The notes under the pieces were generated by a model. That model was not told the DNA's origin, did not search any database, and saw only the letters and a list, made by a program, of their open reading frames with translations. A stretch of DNA of 64,000 nt from an uncultured Paracoccaceae bacterium (GTDB taxonomy: Bacteria; Pseudomonadota; Alphaproteobacteria; Rhodobacterales; Rhodobacteraceae), in the NCBI GenBank assembly GCA_947500005.1, contig CANMQJ010000017.1:62001-126000 (forward strand). Reading direction: 5' to 3'. Below are positions 44,712 to 52,544 of this stretch, in pieces; the stretch's first letter is position 1, and every line of letters starts with the position of its first letter. Position numbers and translations under genes: made by a program.

Positions 44712-46282
44712 GCGCCAAGCTCCTTGGCGACAAGGAAGCCCGACCCGCCGGCAAGGCCCGGGCCCGGGTGGGTGGAGGCGCCAATATGGTAGAGCCCCTT
44801 GATCCCGGTGTCGTGGCGCTTGGTCGAGGGGAAGGGCCGGAACAGGAAGAACTGATCCAGCGTGCAGGCCCCGCCATAGGGATCGCCGCCCACCAGGTTC
44901 ATGTTGTAGCCCTCAAGATCGGCCGGAGAGATCGCGCGGCGGGTGACGACCCGGTCCTTGAAGTCGTGGATATGGCTGGCGAGGATCGCCTCGATCCGGT
45001 CGGCATAGGCCTCGCGCAGCGCCTCGGTCCATTGGCCGTCGGCGGGCGTGTCGATCTGGCCCGCTGCATCGCCGCGCACCTCGCGCGGGGCCTCGGGCAT
45101 TTGCAGCCAAAGCACCGATTTCCCCTCGGGCGCGCGGGAGGGGTCGGCGGCGCAGGGCTGTCCCACGCAGATCGTGGGAACCTCGGGCAGCAGTCCGCGC
45201 TCGGCCTCGTTACCGGCCTTCGACACGCCGTCGAGACCGGGGGTGAGGTGCAGGAGCTGGACGTTTTCCAGGCCCTCGGTCTTCCAGTTCACCGGTCCGT
45301 CGAGAAGGTAGTGCAGCTGGAAGTTGCCCTTGCCATAGCGGTAGCGGCGCAGGTCCTCGGCGCGTTCGGGCCGGGGCGCGAGGTCGCCGTAGAGCTGGTG
45401 CGGAGTGGTCGAGGCGAGGATCGTGCGGGCGGTCACCATGTCACCATCGGACACTCGCAGGCCCACGGCGCGGCCGTTGGTGACAAGTACCTCCTCGACA
45501 TTCGCGCCGGTCTGCACGGTGCCGCCGTTTTCCTCGATGATCGCCACCAGCGCGCGCACCATGTTGGCCGCGCCGCCCTTGACGATCGGGGCGGAGGCGG
45601 CCTCGAGCGCGAAGCCGATGACCTGGCCCATCTGGCCGGAAAAGGCGGTTTCGGGGCCAAGCCCCGCGTGCAGGCACCAAGGCGCCCAGAGCGCGCGGGA
45701 GAGGTCGGAGCCGAAGGAGGTTTCGAGCCAGCCGCGCATCGAGACGAGCGCGCCGCCCAGTGTCGAGGCCAGGCCATGCGGCGTACGCTTCCACGCCTCC
45801 CGGCCCATCATCTTGGCGGTGGGCCGGGACCAGGGGTCGCCGCCCATCAGGCCGAACAGCAGCTCGGCATCGGCGCCGAAGGCGTCGAGATCGGCCGAGA
45901 GCCGCGCGCCGTCGCCCTCATGCGCCGCGTCGAAGGCGGCCACGTTGCGGGCGCGGTCGGTGGTATAGGTGAGCGCGCGCCCATCGGGCAGCAGAACCCC
46001 GGTGGGGGTGTCGGTGGCGCAGAATTCGACGCCGTGCCGGGCGAGGTCGTCGCCAAGCGCGCCATGCGCGGCACCTGTCACCCACAAAACGAAGGTGGTG
46101 GCGAGGGGGTCGTAGGTGACCCCCTCGGCCAGGGTTTCGGAGCGCATGCAGCCGCCGGCCACCTCTTCGCGTTCGAAGACGGCGACGCGCTTGCCGCTTT
46201 TGGCGAGCATGGCACCGGCGGCGAGGGCGTTGATCCCCGAGCCGATGATGGCGACGTCAGGTGAGGTGGTCGGACTGGACAT
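44708..46282 (-). CDS. FAD-dependent oxidoreductase, phytoene-desaturase-like (paralogue 2)
   Basis: A 524-residue flavoprotein with IIGSGINALAAGAMLAKSGKR as dinucleotide motif and FEREEVAGGCMRSE directly after it. The C-terminal motif YHIGASTHPGPGLAGGSGF in part corresponds to the same region in the first paralogue. The function is unknown to me; oxidation of an indoline, dioxindole or amine would fit the neighbourhood. It lies nine bases after the cyclase gene. Confidence 0.8.
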   Translation of the reverse strand: MSSPTTSPDVAIIGSGINALAAGAMLAKSGKRVAVFEREEVAGGCMRSETLAEGVTYDPLATTFVLWVTGAAHGALGDDLARHGVEFCATDTPTGVLLPDGRALTYTTDRARNVAAFDAAHEGDGARLSADLDAFGADAELLFGLMGGDPWSRPTAKMMGREAWKRTPHGLASTLGGALVSMRGWLETSFGSDLSRALWAPWCLHAGLGPETAFSGQMGQVIGFALEAASAPIVKGGAANMVRALVAIIEENGGTVQTGANVEEVLVTNGRAVGLRVSDGDMVTARTILASTTPHQLYGDLAPRPERAEDLRRYRYGKGNFQLHYLLDGPVNWKTEGLENVQLLHLTPGLDGVSKAGNEAERGLLPEVPTICVGQPCAADPSRAPEGKSVLWLQMPEAPREVRGDAAGQIDTPADGQWTEALREAYADRIEAILASHIHDFKDRVVTRRAISPADLEGYNMNLVGGDPYGGACTLDQFFLFRPFPSTKRHDTGIKGLYHIGASTHPGPGLAGGSGFLVAKELGA

Positions 46283-46291
46283 GCGTCTGCC

Positions 46292-47080
46292 TCAGCTCGG
46301 GATCAGCGCCAGGGCGCGGATCGGCGAGCCGGTGCCCTTGGTGATCTTGAGCGGGGCGGCGACCAGGATCGCGCCTTTCGCCGGCAGCTGGTCGAGATTG
46401 GCGAGGCTCGCCAGACCGAAGCAGTTGTCCCGGTGCAGGAAGTTATGCGCGGGGAAGGGCGGGTTCATGCCCCCGGCGCAGCCCGCATCGGTGCCGATGC
46501 ACTGGCTGCCCCAGCCCACAATCTTTTTCGACAGCAGGTATTCCACCGCCTCGGGGGTCGGCCCGGGCGAGTGCGGCCCGTTCTCGTCGGTGTTCAGGAA
46601 CAGGTTCTCGTCATGGGCGCGCTTGTCCCAGTCGGTGCGCATCACCACCCATTCGCCTTCGCCGATCTCGCCATGCTCGGCCTCCCAGGCCTTGATGTGC
46701 TCTTCGGTGAGCAGGAAATCGGCGTCCTTGGCGCTTTCCTCGGAACAGTCGATGACGTTCACGGGGGCGACCAGCCGCTGCACGTCAAGCGTGTCGGTAT
46801 AGCCGTCTTCGTAATCCTTGCCCGTCACCCAGTGATGCGGTGCGTCGAAATGGGTGCCCGAATGCTCGCCCAGCTTGAGCCAGTTCCAGGCGAAGAACGG
46901 GCCGTCCTCGTCATATTCGCTGATCTTGTGAATCTCGACCTTGGGGGTGTTCTTGGCGAAATCGGGCGGCAGCTGCAGGATCGGGGTATCCGGTCCCAGC
47001 GTGCCGGAGCAATCCACCACCCTGATCGAGCCATCGAGCAGGCCGGTGGCGAGGCTGGCGAGTGTGTCCTGGTTTGTCAT
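46292..47080 (-). CDS. Metal-dependent cyclase-family hydrolase, probable isatin hydrolase
   Basis: A 262-residue hydrolase of the kynurenine-formamidase/cyclase family. The metal-binding pattern HxGTHxDxPxH is at residues 73-83 (HSGTHFDAPHH), with TPILQLPPDFAKNTPKVEIHK in part and GTDAGCAGGMNPPFPAHN following. Those stretches are, as I recall them, very close to isatin hydrolase of Labrenzia, which opens isatin to isatinate in indole-acetate breakdown. The in-frame extension to 47137 is less likely than the ATG at 47080, which has GGGAGAG before it. Kynurenine formamidase is the main alternative, but no tryptophan dioxygenase is near. Confidence 0.85.
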   Translation of the reverse strand: MTNQDTLASLATGLLDGSIRVVDCSGTLGPDTPILQLPPDFAKNTPKVEIHKISEYDEDGPFFAWNWLKLGEHSGTHFDAPHHWVTGKDYEDGYTDTLDVQRLVAPVNVIDCSEESAKDADFLLTEEHIKAWEAEHGEIGEGEWVVMRTDWDKRAHDENLFLNTDENGPHSPGPTPEAVEYLLSKKIVGWGSQCIGTDAGCAGGMNPPFPAHNFLHRDNCFGLASLANLDQLPAKGAILVAAPLKITKGTGSPIRALALIPS

Positions 47081-47122
47081 GAAGCTCTCCCTGTCTTGTT
47101 GCGGGTGGTGTCCCATCCGAGA

Positions 47123-47140
47123 AATATGCAACTGCATGTT
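47123..47140. promoter_or_regulatory. Palindrome AATATGCA-AC-TGCATGTT upstream of the isatin-hydrolase-like gene
   Basis: ATGCA-AC-TGCAT is a perfect inverted repeat with partial extension by AA and TT. It lies 43 bases before the cyclase start in a 296-base gap between a MarR gene and the cyclase gene. Likely a MarR operator. Confidence 0.5.
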
Positions 47141-47376
47141 TCTTGGTTCTTCAAGTAGAAAATTTCAAATTGCGTGTTTTCTTTTCACCGGATCGGCGAT
47201 CGGTCCATGAAAGGTGTTTGTGATCAGGGATTAAGCAGGAAAGGTCAGAAACTGCACCTTTCGGGGCAGAATCACGTTGCGGGCGCAGCAATTTCTTTGC
47301 GCATGCAGAGAGGCGTGGCAGGCTTGCCCATCCCGGAAACTGCTTTGTATGTGAAATACCCTGCGCGCGGGAGCGA

Positions 47377-47868
47377 TCAGCCGCCGTGCCGAATGTCGAG
47401 CATGATCGAGATGCCGCGCGCGATGTCGGGTTCTGTCACGTTGCCGAGCAACTCGTCGATCCAGGCCAGGTGACTGGCGGTCATCTCGTCCATAAGGGCG
47501 CGCCCCTTGTCGGTGATGCGCACGACAAAGGCACGGCGGTCGCTTTGCAGCGTTTCGCGCTCGGCGAGGCCTTCGGCGACCAACCGGTCGACAAGGCCGG
47601 TAACGTTCCCGTTGGAAACGACCAGGTGCTGGGACAGTTCGCTCATCCGCATTCCCTGCGGACGCGAATGCAGCGTCGCCAGAACGTCGAATCGCGGCAG
47701 GGTCGTGCCATAGCCCTCTCGCAGACGCTCGCGCAGCGACGCCTCGACATGGCGGGTCGCCTTGAGCATCTGGAGCCAAAGCCGCAGGCGCTGGCGTGCC
47801 AGGTGATCGTCCTCGATCTGGTGCGGGGCGGGAGCGGTCATCGGGATGTCCTGCGCGGAAATGGGCAT
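47377..47868 (-). CDS. MarR-family transcriptional regulator
   Basis: A 163-residue winged-helix regulator: GMRMSELSQHLVVSNGNVTGLVDRLVAEGLAERE in part is the DNA-binding core, and SDRRAFVVRITDKGR the wing. The start at 47868 has GGAGG before it. It stands between the RidA-family gene and the cyclase gene, and is the closest regulator to the palindrome at 47123-47140. A ligand such as indole-acetate or isatin is plausible but not shown. Confidence 0.87.
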   Translation of the reverse strand: MPISAQDIPMTAPAPHQIEDDHLARQRLRLWLQMLKATRHVEASLRERLREGYGTTLPRFDVLATLHSRPQGMRMSELSQHLVVSNGNVTGLVDRLVAEGLAERETLQSDRRAFVVRITDKGRALMDEMTASHLAWIDELLGNVTEPDIARGISIMLDIRHGG

Positions 47869-47946
47869 GGTCCGCCTCCTCTATCAACATGTCCGACCGG
47901 GGCAAACCCGGTATGGGGGGCCGCTCTGCGCTGCGCTCATCGCGGG

Positions 47947-48360
47947 TCAGGCGTCGGGAATGACAGCGGTTGCCTCTATCTCGACCTTGGCCTCGTCCTC
48001 CATCAGACCCGAGACCTGAACGACGGCCATGGCCGGGAAATGACGGCCGATCACCTCGCGATAGGCGGCCCCGAAGCCGCGCAGGTTGTCGAGGTATTCG
48101 CGCTTGTCGGTGATGTACCAGGTCAGCCGGACGATATGTTCGGGGCGCGCGCCGCCTTCGGCCAGGACGGCCACGATGTTTTCCAGCGTCTGGCGGAACT
48201 GGCCGACCATGTCGGTATGTTCCCATTCCTGTTGCGCGTTCCAGCCGACGAGGCCGCCGGTATAGATCGTGCGGCCCCGGGCCATCACGCCGTTCGCATA
48301 GCCCTTGGCCGGCACCCAGCCATCGGGTTGGAGGAACATGTGGGGGGAAACTTGGGTCAT
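47947..48360 (-). CDS. RidA/YjgF-family protein lacking the usual catalytic Arg
   Basis: A 137-residue trimer-forming Rid-family protein. Family features are YTGGLVGWN, TLENIVAVLAEGGARPEHIVRLTWYITD in part and VEIEATAV. Archetypal RidA has FPARS around the active-site Arg that hydrolyses enamines and imines; here the sequence is FPAMA, with Met111 at that spot. It therefore belongs to another Rid subgroup. Position behind the anthraniloyl-CoA enzyme suggests it may act on an amino-ring intermediate. Start ATG overlaps the thioesterase stop. Confidence 0.83.
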   Translation of the reverse strand: MTQVSPHMFLQPDGWVPAKGYANGVMARGRTIYTGGLVGWNAQQEWEHTDMVGQFRQTLENIVAVLAEGGARPEHIVRLTWYITDKREYLDNLRGFGAAYREVIGRHFPAMAVVQVSGLMEDEAKVEIEATAVIPDA

Positions 48361-48803
48361 GCGGATTTCTTGTCCTGTTCTTGCGTCTCGGAAATCAGAT
48401 AGCGGGCCATATGCGCGCGCGCAGCGTCGGGCCAGGGCACGGAGCCACCCGCGTTTGTGTTGGCGTGGATCATCGTGGCCCGGCAGGTGAAGCGGGATTC
48501 GCCGTTGCAGGCGCAGTCGATGCGAGCGGTAAAGGAGGTGCGGCCGATCCGTTCCACCCTGAGTGAGAGGTCGAGCATCTCGCCCAGTCGGGACGGGGCG
48601 TGAAACCGCGCCTCGATCTCGCCGAGGGGCGTGCCCGCGCCTGCGAGGAAATCCATGTCGGCCCAGGCTATGCCCACCTCGTCGGCGAGGAAGCGTTCGA
48701 CGGTGGCGGAGATCATCTCGAAATAACGCGGGTAGAAGACGATGCCGGCCGGGTCGCAATGGTTGAATTCAACCTGGCGGCGGAGGGTGAAGACCTCGTT
48801 CAT
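48357..48803 (-). CDS. 4-Hydroxybenzoyl-CoA thioesterase-type hydrolase (4HBT)
   Basis: A 148-residue hot-dog-fold thioesterase. The motif HCDPAGIVFYPRYFEM includes Asp17, the position of the catalytic Asp in Pseudomonas 4-hydroxybenzoyl-CoA thioesterase. The remaining length matches single-domain 4HBT enzymes. It is coupled on both sides by ATGA overlaps to the SDR and RidA-family genes. It probably removes CoA from a ring product or rescues trapped CoA; the exact thioester is unknown. Confidence 0.85.
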   Translation of the reverse strand: MNEVFTLRRQVEFNHCDPAGIVFYPRYFEMISATVERFLADEVGIAWADMDFLAGAGTPLGEIEARFHAPSRLGEMLDLSLRVERIGRTSFTARIDCACNGESRFTCRATMIHANTNAGGSVPWPDAARAHMARYLISETQEQDKKSA

Positions 48804-49543
48804 GTTTCGCCCCCCGAAATCGAGATCGCCTGTCCCGTGACCATCTCGGAGCCTTCGCCGCAGAGCCACAGCACCGCGCGGGCCACGTCGCCCGGTGGCA
48901 CGAGGCGGTGCATCGGGTTGGTCGCTTCGAGCGAGGCGCGCGCCTCTTCGGTGGTGCGGCCGGTCTTTTCGACGATATTGGCGATGGACCGCTCGGTCAT
49001 CTCGGTGTCGAGAAAGCCGGGGCAGATCGCGTTTACGGTGATGCCCTTGCGGGCGACTTCGAGAGCGGCGGATTTCACCAGCCCGATCACGCCGTGCTTG
49101 GCTGCCGAATAGGGCGCGACATAGGCGTAGCCCTTGAGCCCGGCTGTGGAGGCGATGGCGATGAAGCGGCCCCAGGGCTTGTCCTTCATCGCGCGCAGCC
49201 CTTCGCGCAGCGTGAGGAAGGTGCCGGTGAGGTTCACCTCGACCATCCGCTCGAAGGCCGCGCGCTCGGTCTTGACCAGTGGGGCGCTTTCCGAAGCGCC
49301 GGCATTGGCGATGACGATGTCCGGTTCAACCTTGGCCATCGCGGCCGAAAGCGCATCCTCGTCGGTAATGTCGCAGACCTGCGCACTGATGTTGGCGTGC
49401 CGCTCGGCTACCCGGTCGAGCGGTTCGGCGCGCCTGCCGCAGATGGTGACCTGCGCCCCGGCATCGGCCAGCGCGAGGGCGATTTCCGCCCCCACGCCCG
49501 TGCCGCCGCCGGTGACGAAGGCGGTCTTTCCGGCAAGGCTCAT
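48800..49543 (-). CDS. Short-chain dehydrogenase/reductase
   Basis: A 247-residue SDR with TGGGTGVGAEIALALADAGA as the nucleotide-binding motif, NAG at about residue 83, and the active-site Ser with Tyr and Lys in PYSAAKH. The length and the ending SGGET are classical. It lies directly after the anthraniloyl-CoA enzyme gene (ATGA overlap), suggesting it oxidises or reduces a ring alcohol/ketone formed after dearomatisation. The frame is open upstream as a shadow only. Confidence 0.85.
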   Translation of the reverse strand: MSLAGKTAFVTGGGTGVGAEIALALADAGAQVTICGRRAEPLDRVAERHANISAQVCDITDEDALSAAMAKVEPDIVIANAGASESAPLVKTERAAFERMVEVNLTGTFLTLREGLRAMKDKPWGRFIAIASTAGLKGYAYVAPYSAAKHGVIGLVKSAALEVARKGITVNAICPGFLDTEMTERSIANIVEKTGRTTEEARASLEATNPMHRLVPPGDVARAVLWLCGEGSEMVTGQAISISGGET

Positions 49544-51822
49544 GACATGGCCTGTGCGCGTTCCGCGAGGGTGTAGGCCTGGCGTTTGGCGCTTTCGTAG
49601 GGCTTGGGCCAAGCTTGCTCCTGATCGCCCAGTTCGACGGCCGCGTGGATCGTCCAGTAGGGATCGGTCAGGTGCGGACGGGCAAGCAGCACCAGGTCGG
49701 CGCGGCCCGCCATCAGAATCGAGTTGACGTGATCGGCCTCGTAGATATTGCCCGCGACCATCGTGGGCAGGCCGACTTCCTGTCGGACGCGGTCGGCGAA
49801 GGGGACCTGGAACATGCGGCCATAGACGGGCTGTTCGCGCTTGTCGGTCTGCCCCGAGGAGACGTTGATCGCGTCGGCGCCGGCCTGCTTGAACAGCGCC
49901 GCGATCTTCACCGCATCGTCAGGGGTGACGCCATCCTCGCCCATCCAGTCATGGGCCGAGATACGCACCGTCATCGGGCGATCCTCGGGCCATTCGGCGC
50001 GCATCGCCTCGAACACCTCTAGCGGGAAGCGCATCCGGTTTTCCAGCGAGCCGCCAAATTCATCGCTGCGCGTGTTGGTTACGGGCGAAATGAAGGAGGC
50101 CAGAAGGTAGCCGTGCGCGGCGTGCATCTCGACCATGTCGAAATCGGCTTCGAGCGCGGCCTTCACGGCGTCCACGAACTGCGCCTTGACCGTGTCCATA
50201 TCGGCGCGGTCCATCTCCTTGGGCAGTACGTTGCCCTCGGCCAGGGCGATGGCAGAGGCGGAGATGAGCGGCCAGGTTTCGCCATGCGGCAGGGGCTGGT
50301 CGATGCCGTCCCATGCCAGCCGCGTCGCGCCCTTGCGGCCGGCATGGCCGATCTGGGCGCAGAGTTTCGCGTCGGTTTCGGCATGGACGAAATCGGTGAG
50401 GCGCTTCCAGGCGGGCACCTGCTCGGGACCGATGCAGGGGCAGCCGGGGGTAATGCGCCCCTCCTTGCTGACACACAGCATCTCGGTAAAGACCAGACCG
50501 GCGCCACCCTTGGCGCGTTCGGCATAGTGTGAGAAATGCCAGTCGGTGGGCATCCCGTCCTTGGCCTTGTACTGCGCCATGGGCGAGACGACGACGCGGT
50601 TAGCCAGTTCCATGTCGCGCAGCTTGAACGGCGCGAACATCGGGCGTCGGGTGGAATTGGTGCCGGCCTGCGCCTGGAACCATGCCTCGGCCGAGGCGAG
50701 CCATTCGGGATCGCGCAGGCGCAGGTTCTCGTGGCTGATCCGCTGTGAGCGGGTGAGCAGCGCATAGTTGAACTGCATCATGTCGAGGTCGAGATAGCGG
50801 TCGATCTCCTCGAACCACTCGGTCGAGTTGCGCGCGGCCGATGTGACACGCAGGACCTGGAGCTTGCGGTCTTCCTGATAGCTGTCGAGCGCCTCGTCCA
50901 GCGGCTTGCCGGAGTGGAGCACATCCGCCAGCGCGATGGCGCTTTCCATCCCCAGCTTGGAGCCGGACCCGATCGAGAAATGCGCGGTGGCCGAGGCGTC
51001 GCCCAGAAGCACGACATTGTCGAAATGCCAGTTCTCGCATGTCACGCGCGGGAAGCGGATCCAGGCCGATCCACGGATGTGGTTGGCGTTGGTCATCAGG
51101 CTGTGACCACCCAGGTGTTTTTCAAAGATCTTCTCGCAGAGCGCGATGCTTTCCTGCTGGTTCAGATCCGCGAAGCCGAACGCCTGATACGTCTCGGGGC
51201 CGCATTCGACGATGAAGGTCGCGGTGTCGTCGTCGAACTGGTAGGCATGCGCCCAGATCCAGCCATGTTCGGTCTTCTCGAAGATGAACGTGAAGGCGTC
51301 GTCGAATTTCTGATGCGTGCCGAGCCAGACGAAGTGGTTCAGGCGCATGTCGATTTCGGGCTTGAACTGATCTTCGTAGAGGCTGCGCGTGCGGGAGTTG
51401 AGCCCGTCAGCGGCAACCAGGAGGTCGTTGGACTGCTTCAGTTCCTCGATGCGTTCATCGGTGATCTCGGTCTCGAACACGGTTTCGACACCCAGTTCGC
51501 GCGCGCGCTCCTGGAGCAGCAGCAGCATCTTCTTGCGGCCGATGCCGCAGAAGCCGTGACCGGAGGAGGTCATCGATTCCTCGCCGCGGATGACCTTAAG
51601 GTCGTCCCAATAGGCGAAGTTCTCGCGGATCATCCGGTTGGTGACGGGGTCGTTGCCCTCAAAATTCGACATTGTCTCATCCGAGAGGACGACGCCCCAG
51701 CCGAAAGTGTCGTCGGCGCGGTTGCGCTCGTAGACGGTTATCTGATGCTCAGGATCGCGCAGCTTCATCGAGATGGCGAAATAGAGGCCGGCGGGTCCGC
51801 CGCCGAGAACAGCGATTTTCAT
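49540..51822 (-). CDS. Bifunctional anthraniloyl-CoA monooxygenase/reductase (salicylyl-CoA 5-hydroxylase type)
   Basis: A 760-residue fusion. Residues 1-380 form a class A FAD monooxygenase (GGGPAGLYFAISM, then the DG-type ADGLNSRTRS and LLGDASATAHFSIGSGSKLGMES in part). Residues 395-760 form an old-yellow-enzyme domain (PMFAPFKLRDMELANRVVVSPMAQYK in part, FSHYAERAKGGAGLVFTEM). 2-Aminobenzoyl-CoA monooxygenase/reductase has this plan and yields 2-amino-5-oxocyclohex-1-ene-carbonyl-CoA; the salicylyl-CoA enzyme is similar. Isatin-type genes nearby favour the amino substrate. It heads the unit to 47947. Confidence 0.87.
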   Translation of the reverse strand: MKIAVLGGGPAGLYFAISMKLRDPEHQITVYERNRADDTFGWGVVLSDETMSNFEGNDPVTNRMIRENFAYWDDLKVIRGEESMTSSGHGFCGIGRKKMLLLLQERARELGVETVFETEITDERIEELKQSNDLLVAADGLNSRTRSLYEDQFKPEIDMRLNHFVWLGTHQKFDDAFTFIFEKTEHGWIWAHAYQFDDDTATFIVECGPETYQAFGFADLNQQESIALCEKIFEKHLGGHSLMTNANHIRGSAWIRFPRVTCENWHFDNVVLLGDASATAHFSIGSGSKLGMESAIALADVLHSGKPLDEALDSYQEDRKLQVLRVTSAARNSTEWFEEIDRYLDLDMMQFNYALLTRSQRISHENLRLRDPEWLASAEAWFQAQAGTNSTRRPMFAPFKLRDMELANRVVVSPMAQYKAKDGMPTDWHFSHYAERAKGGAGLVFTEMLCVSKEGRITPGCPCIGPEQVPAWKRLTDFVHAETDAKLCAQIGHAGRKGATRLAWDGIDQPLPHGETWPLISASAIALAEGNVLPKEMDRADMDTVKAQFVDAVKAALEADFDMVEMHAAHGYLLASFISPVTNTRSDEFGGSLENRMRFPLEVFEAMRAEWPEDRPMTVRISAHDWMGEDGVTPDDAVKIAALFKQAGADAINVSSGQTDKREQPVYGRMFQVPFADRVRQEVGLPTMVAGNIYEADHVNSILMAGRADLVLLARPHLTDPYWTIHAAVELGDQEQAWPKPYESAKRQAYTLAERAQAMS

Positions 51823-51921
51823 GGCAAAGCCTTCTCAGGTTGATTTTGACACAGGGTAGCGGAGCGAGAATGTATTTCAAGCCTAAAATAAAATTCGATG
51901 CTCATTTGACGGCGCGGGGAT

Positions 51922-51939
51922 GCATTATGCTGCAAATGC
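51922..51939. promoter_or_regulatory. Imperfect inverted repeat upstream of the anthraniloyl-CoA enzyme
   Basis: GCATT-N8-AATGC with several ATGCA-like words around it (ATGCATTATGCTGCAAATGC) lies 100 bases before the start. The core resembles the palindrome ATGCA-AC-TGCAT at 47123, so one MarR protein could use both. Weak by itself. Confidence 0.35.
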
Positions 51940-52002
51940 GCTCGTTTGTCGCGCCTTGCGGGGCGTTGAAATTTCAGGGGCAAATAAAAAGGAGCCGAAA
52001 AG

Positions 52003-52031
52003 AACGGCCCGAACGCATGGTTCGGGCCGTT
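52003..52031 (-). terminator. Intrinsic terminator after the flavin reductase
   Basis: A perfect 12-base-pair stem (AACGGCCCGAAC / GTTCGGGCCGTT) with a five-base loop starts 15 bases after the reductase stop on the minus strand and is followed by CTTTTCGGCTCCTTTTTA. It ends the SDR-styA-reductase unit and separates it from the anthraniloyl-CoA unit. Confidence 0.85.
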
Positions 52032-52045
52032 AAGTCGGGGGGGAG

Positions 52046-52543
52046 TCAGGCCACGGATTGCAGCCTGTGGAAGCGCGACTGCGCGTAGACCAGCGCGCCG
52101 CCATTCTCGTCGGCAAAGGCCACGTCCTCGATCCGGCCGATGAAGATCGAATGCCCGCCCGCTTCGGTCGTGGCGGTCACGGAACAGGAGATGCTGGCCA
52201 GGGCACCCGACAGACGCGGCAGGCCCTGCGGACAAGCGGTCCAGTCGCCGTGGTCGAACTTTTCCGGCCCGGTGACGCCGTTTGCGCCGGCGAATGCCAT
52301 CGCGACATCGGCATGGTCCTGGCCCAGCAGATTGACCGAGAACAGACCTGAACGCGCGATCTCCATGCAGGTGCCGGTCTTGCGGTTGACGCAGACCAGC
52401 AGGCTGGGCGGGCTGTCGGTGACCGAGCAGACCGCCGTCGCCGTGATGCCGCGGCGTAGTTCACCGGCCCCGGTGGTGATCAACGTCACCGCGCCGGGGA
52501 ACAGGCCCATGGTGCGGCGGAAGGTGGGAACATCTACCGCCAT
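52046..52543 (-). CDS. Flavin reductase (HpaC/StyB-like)
   Basis: A 165-residue flavin reductase domain protein: FPGAVTLITTGA, GITATAVCSVTDSPPSLLVCVNRKTG in part and the conserved GHSIFIGRIEDV end. It would reduce FAD or FMN with NAD(P)H and hand it to the StyA-like oxygenase encoded one base upstream of its start. Length is normal for the family. A strong terminator lies just past the stop. Confidence 0.88.
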   Translation of the reverse strand: MAVDVPTFRRTMGLFPGAVTLITTGAGELRRGITATAVCSVTDSPPSLLVCVNRKTGTCMEIARSGLFSVNLLGQDHADVAMAFAGANGVTGPEKFDHGDWTACPQGLPRLSGALASISCSVTATTEAGGHSIFIGRIEDVAFADENGGALVYAQSRFHRLQSVA

Positions 52544-52544
52544 G

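Noticed and set aside
46292..47080. Kynurenine formamidase as the cyclase-family function
   Set aside because: No tryptophan 2,3-dioxygenase or kynureninase is near, and the remembered isatin hydrolase stretches fit better; not fully excluded.
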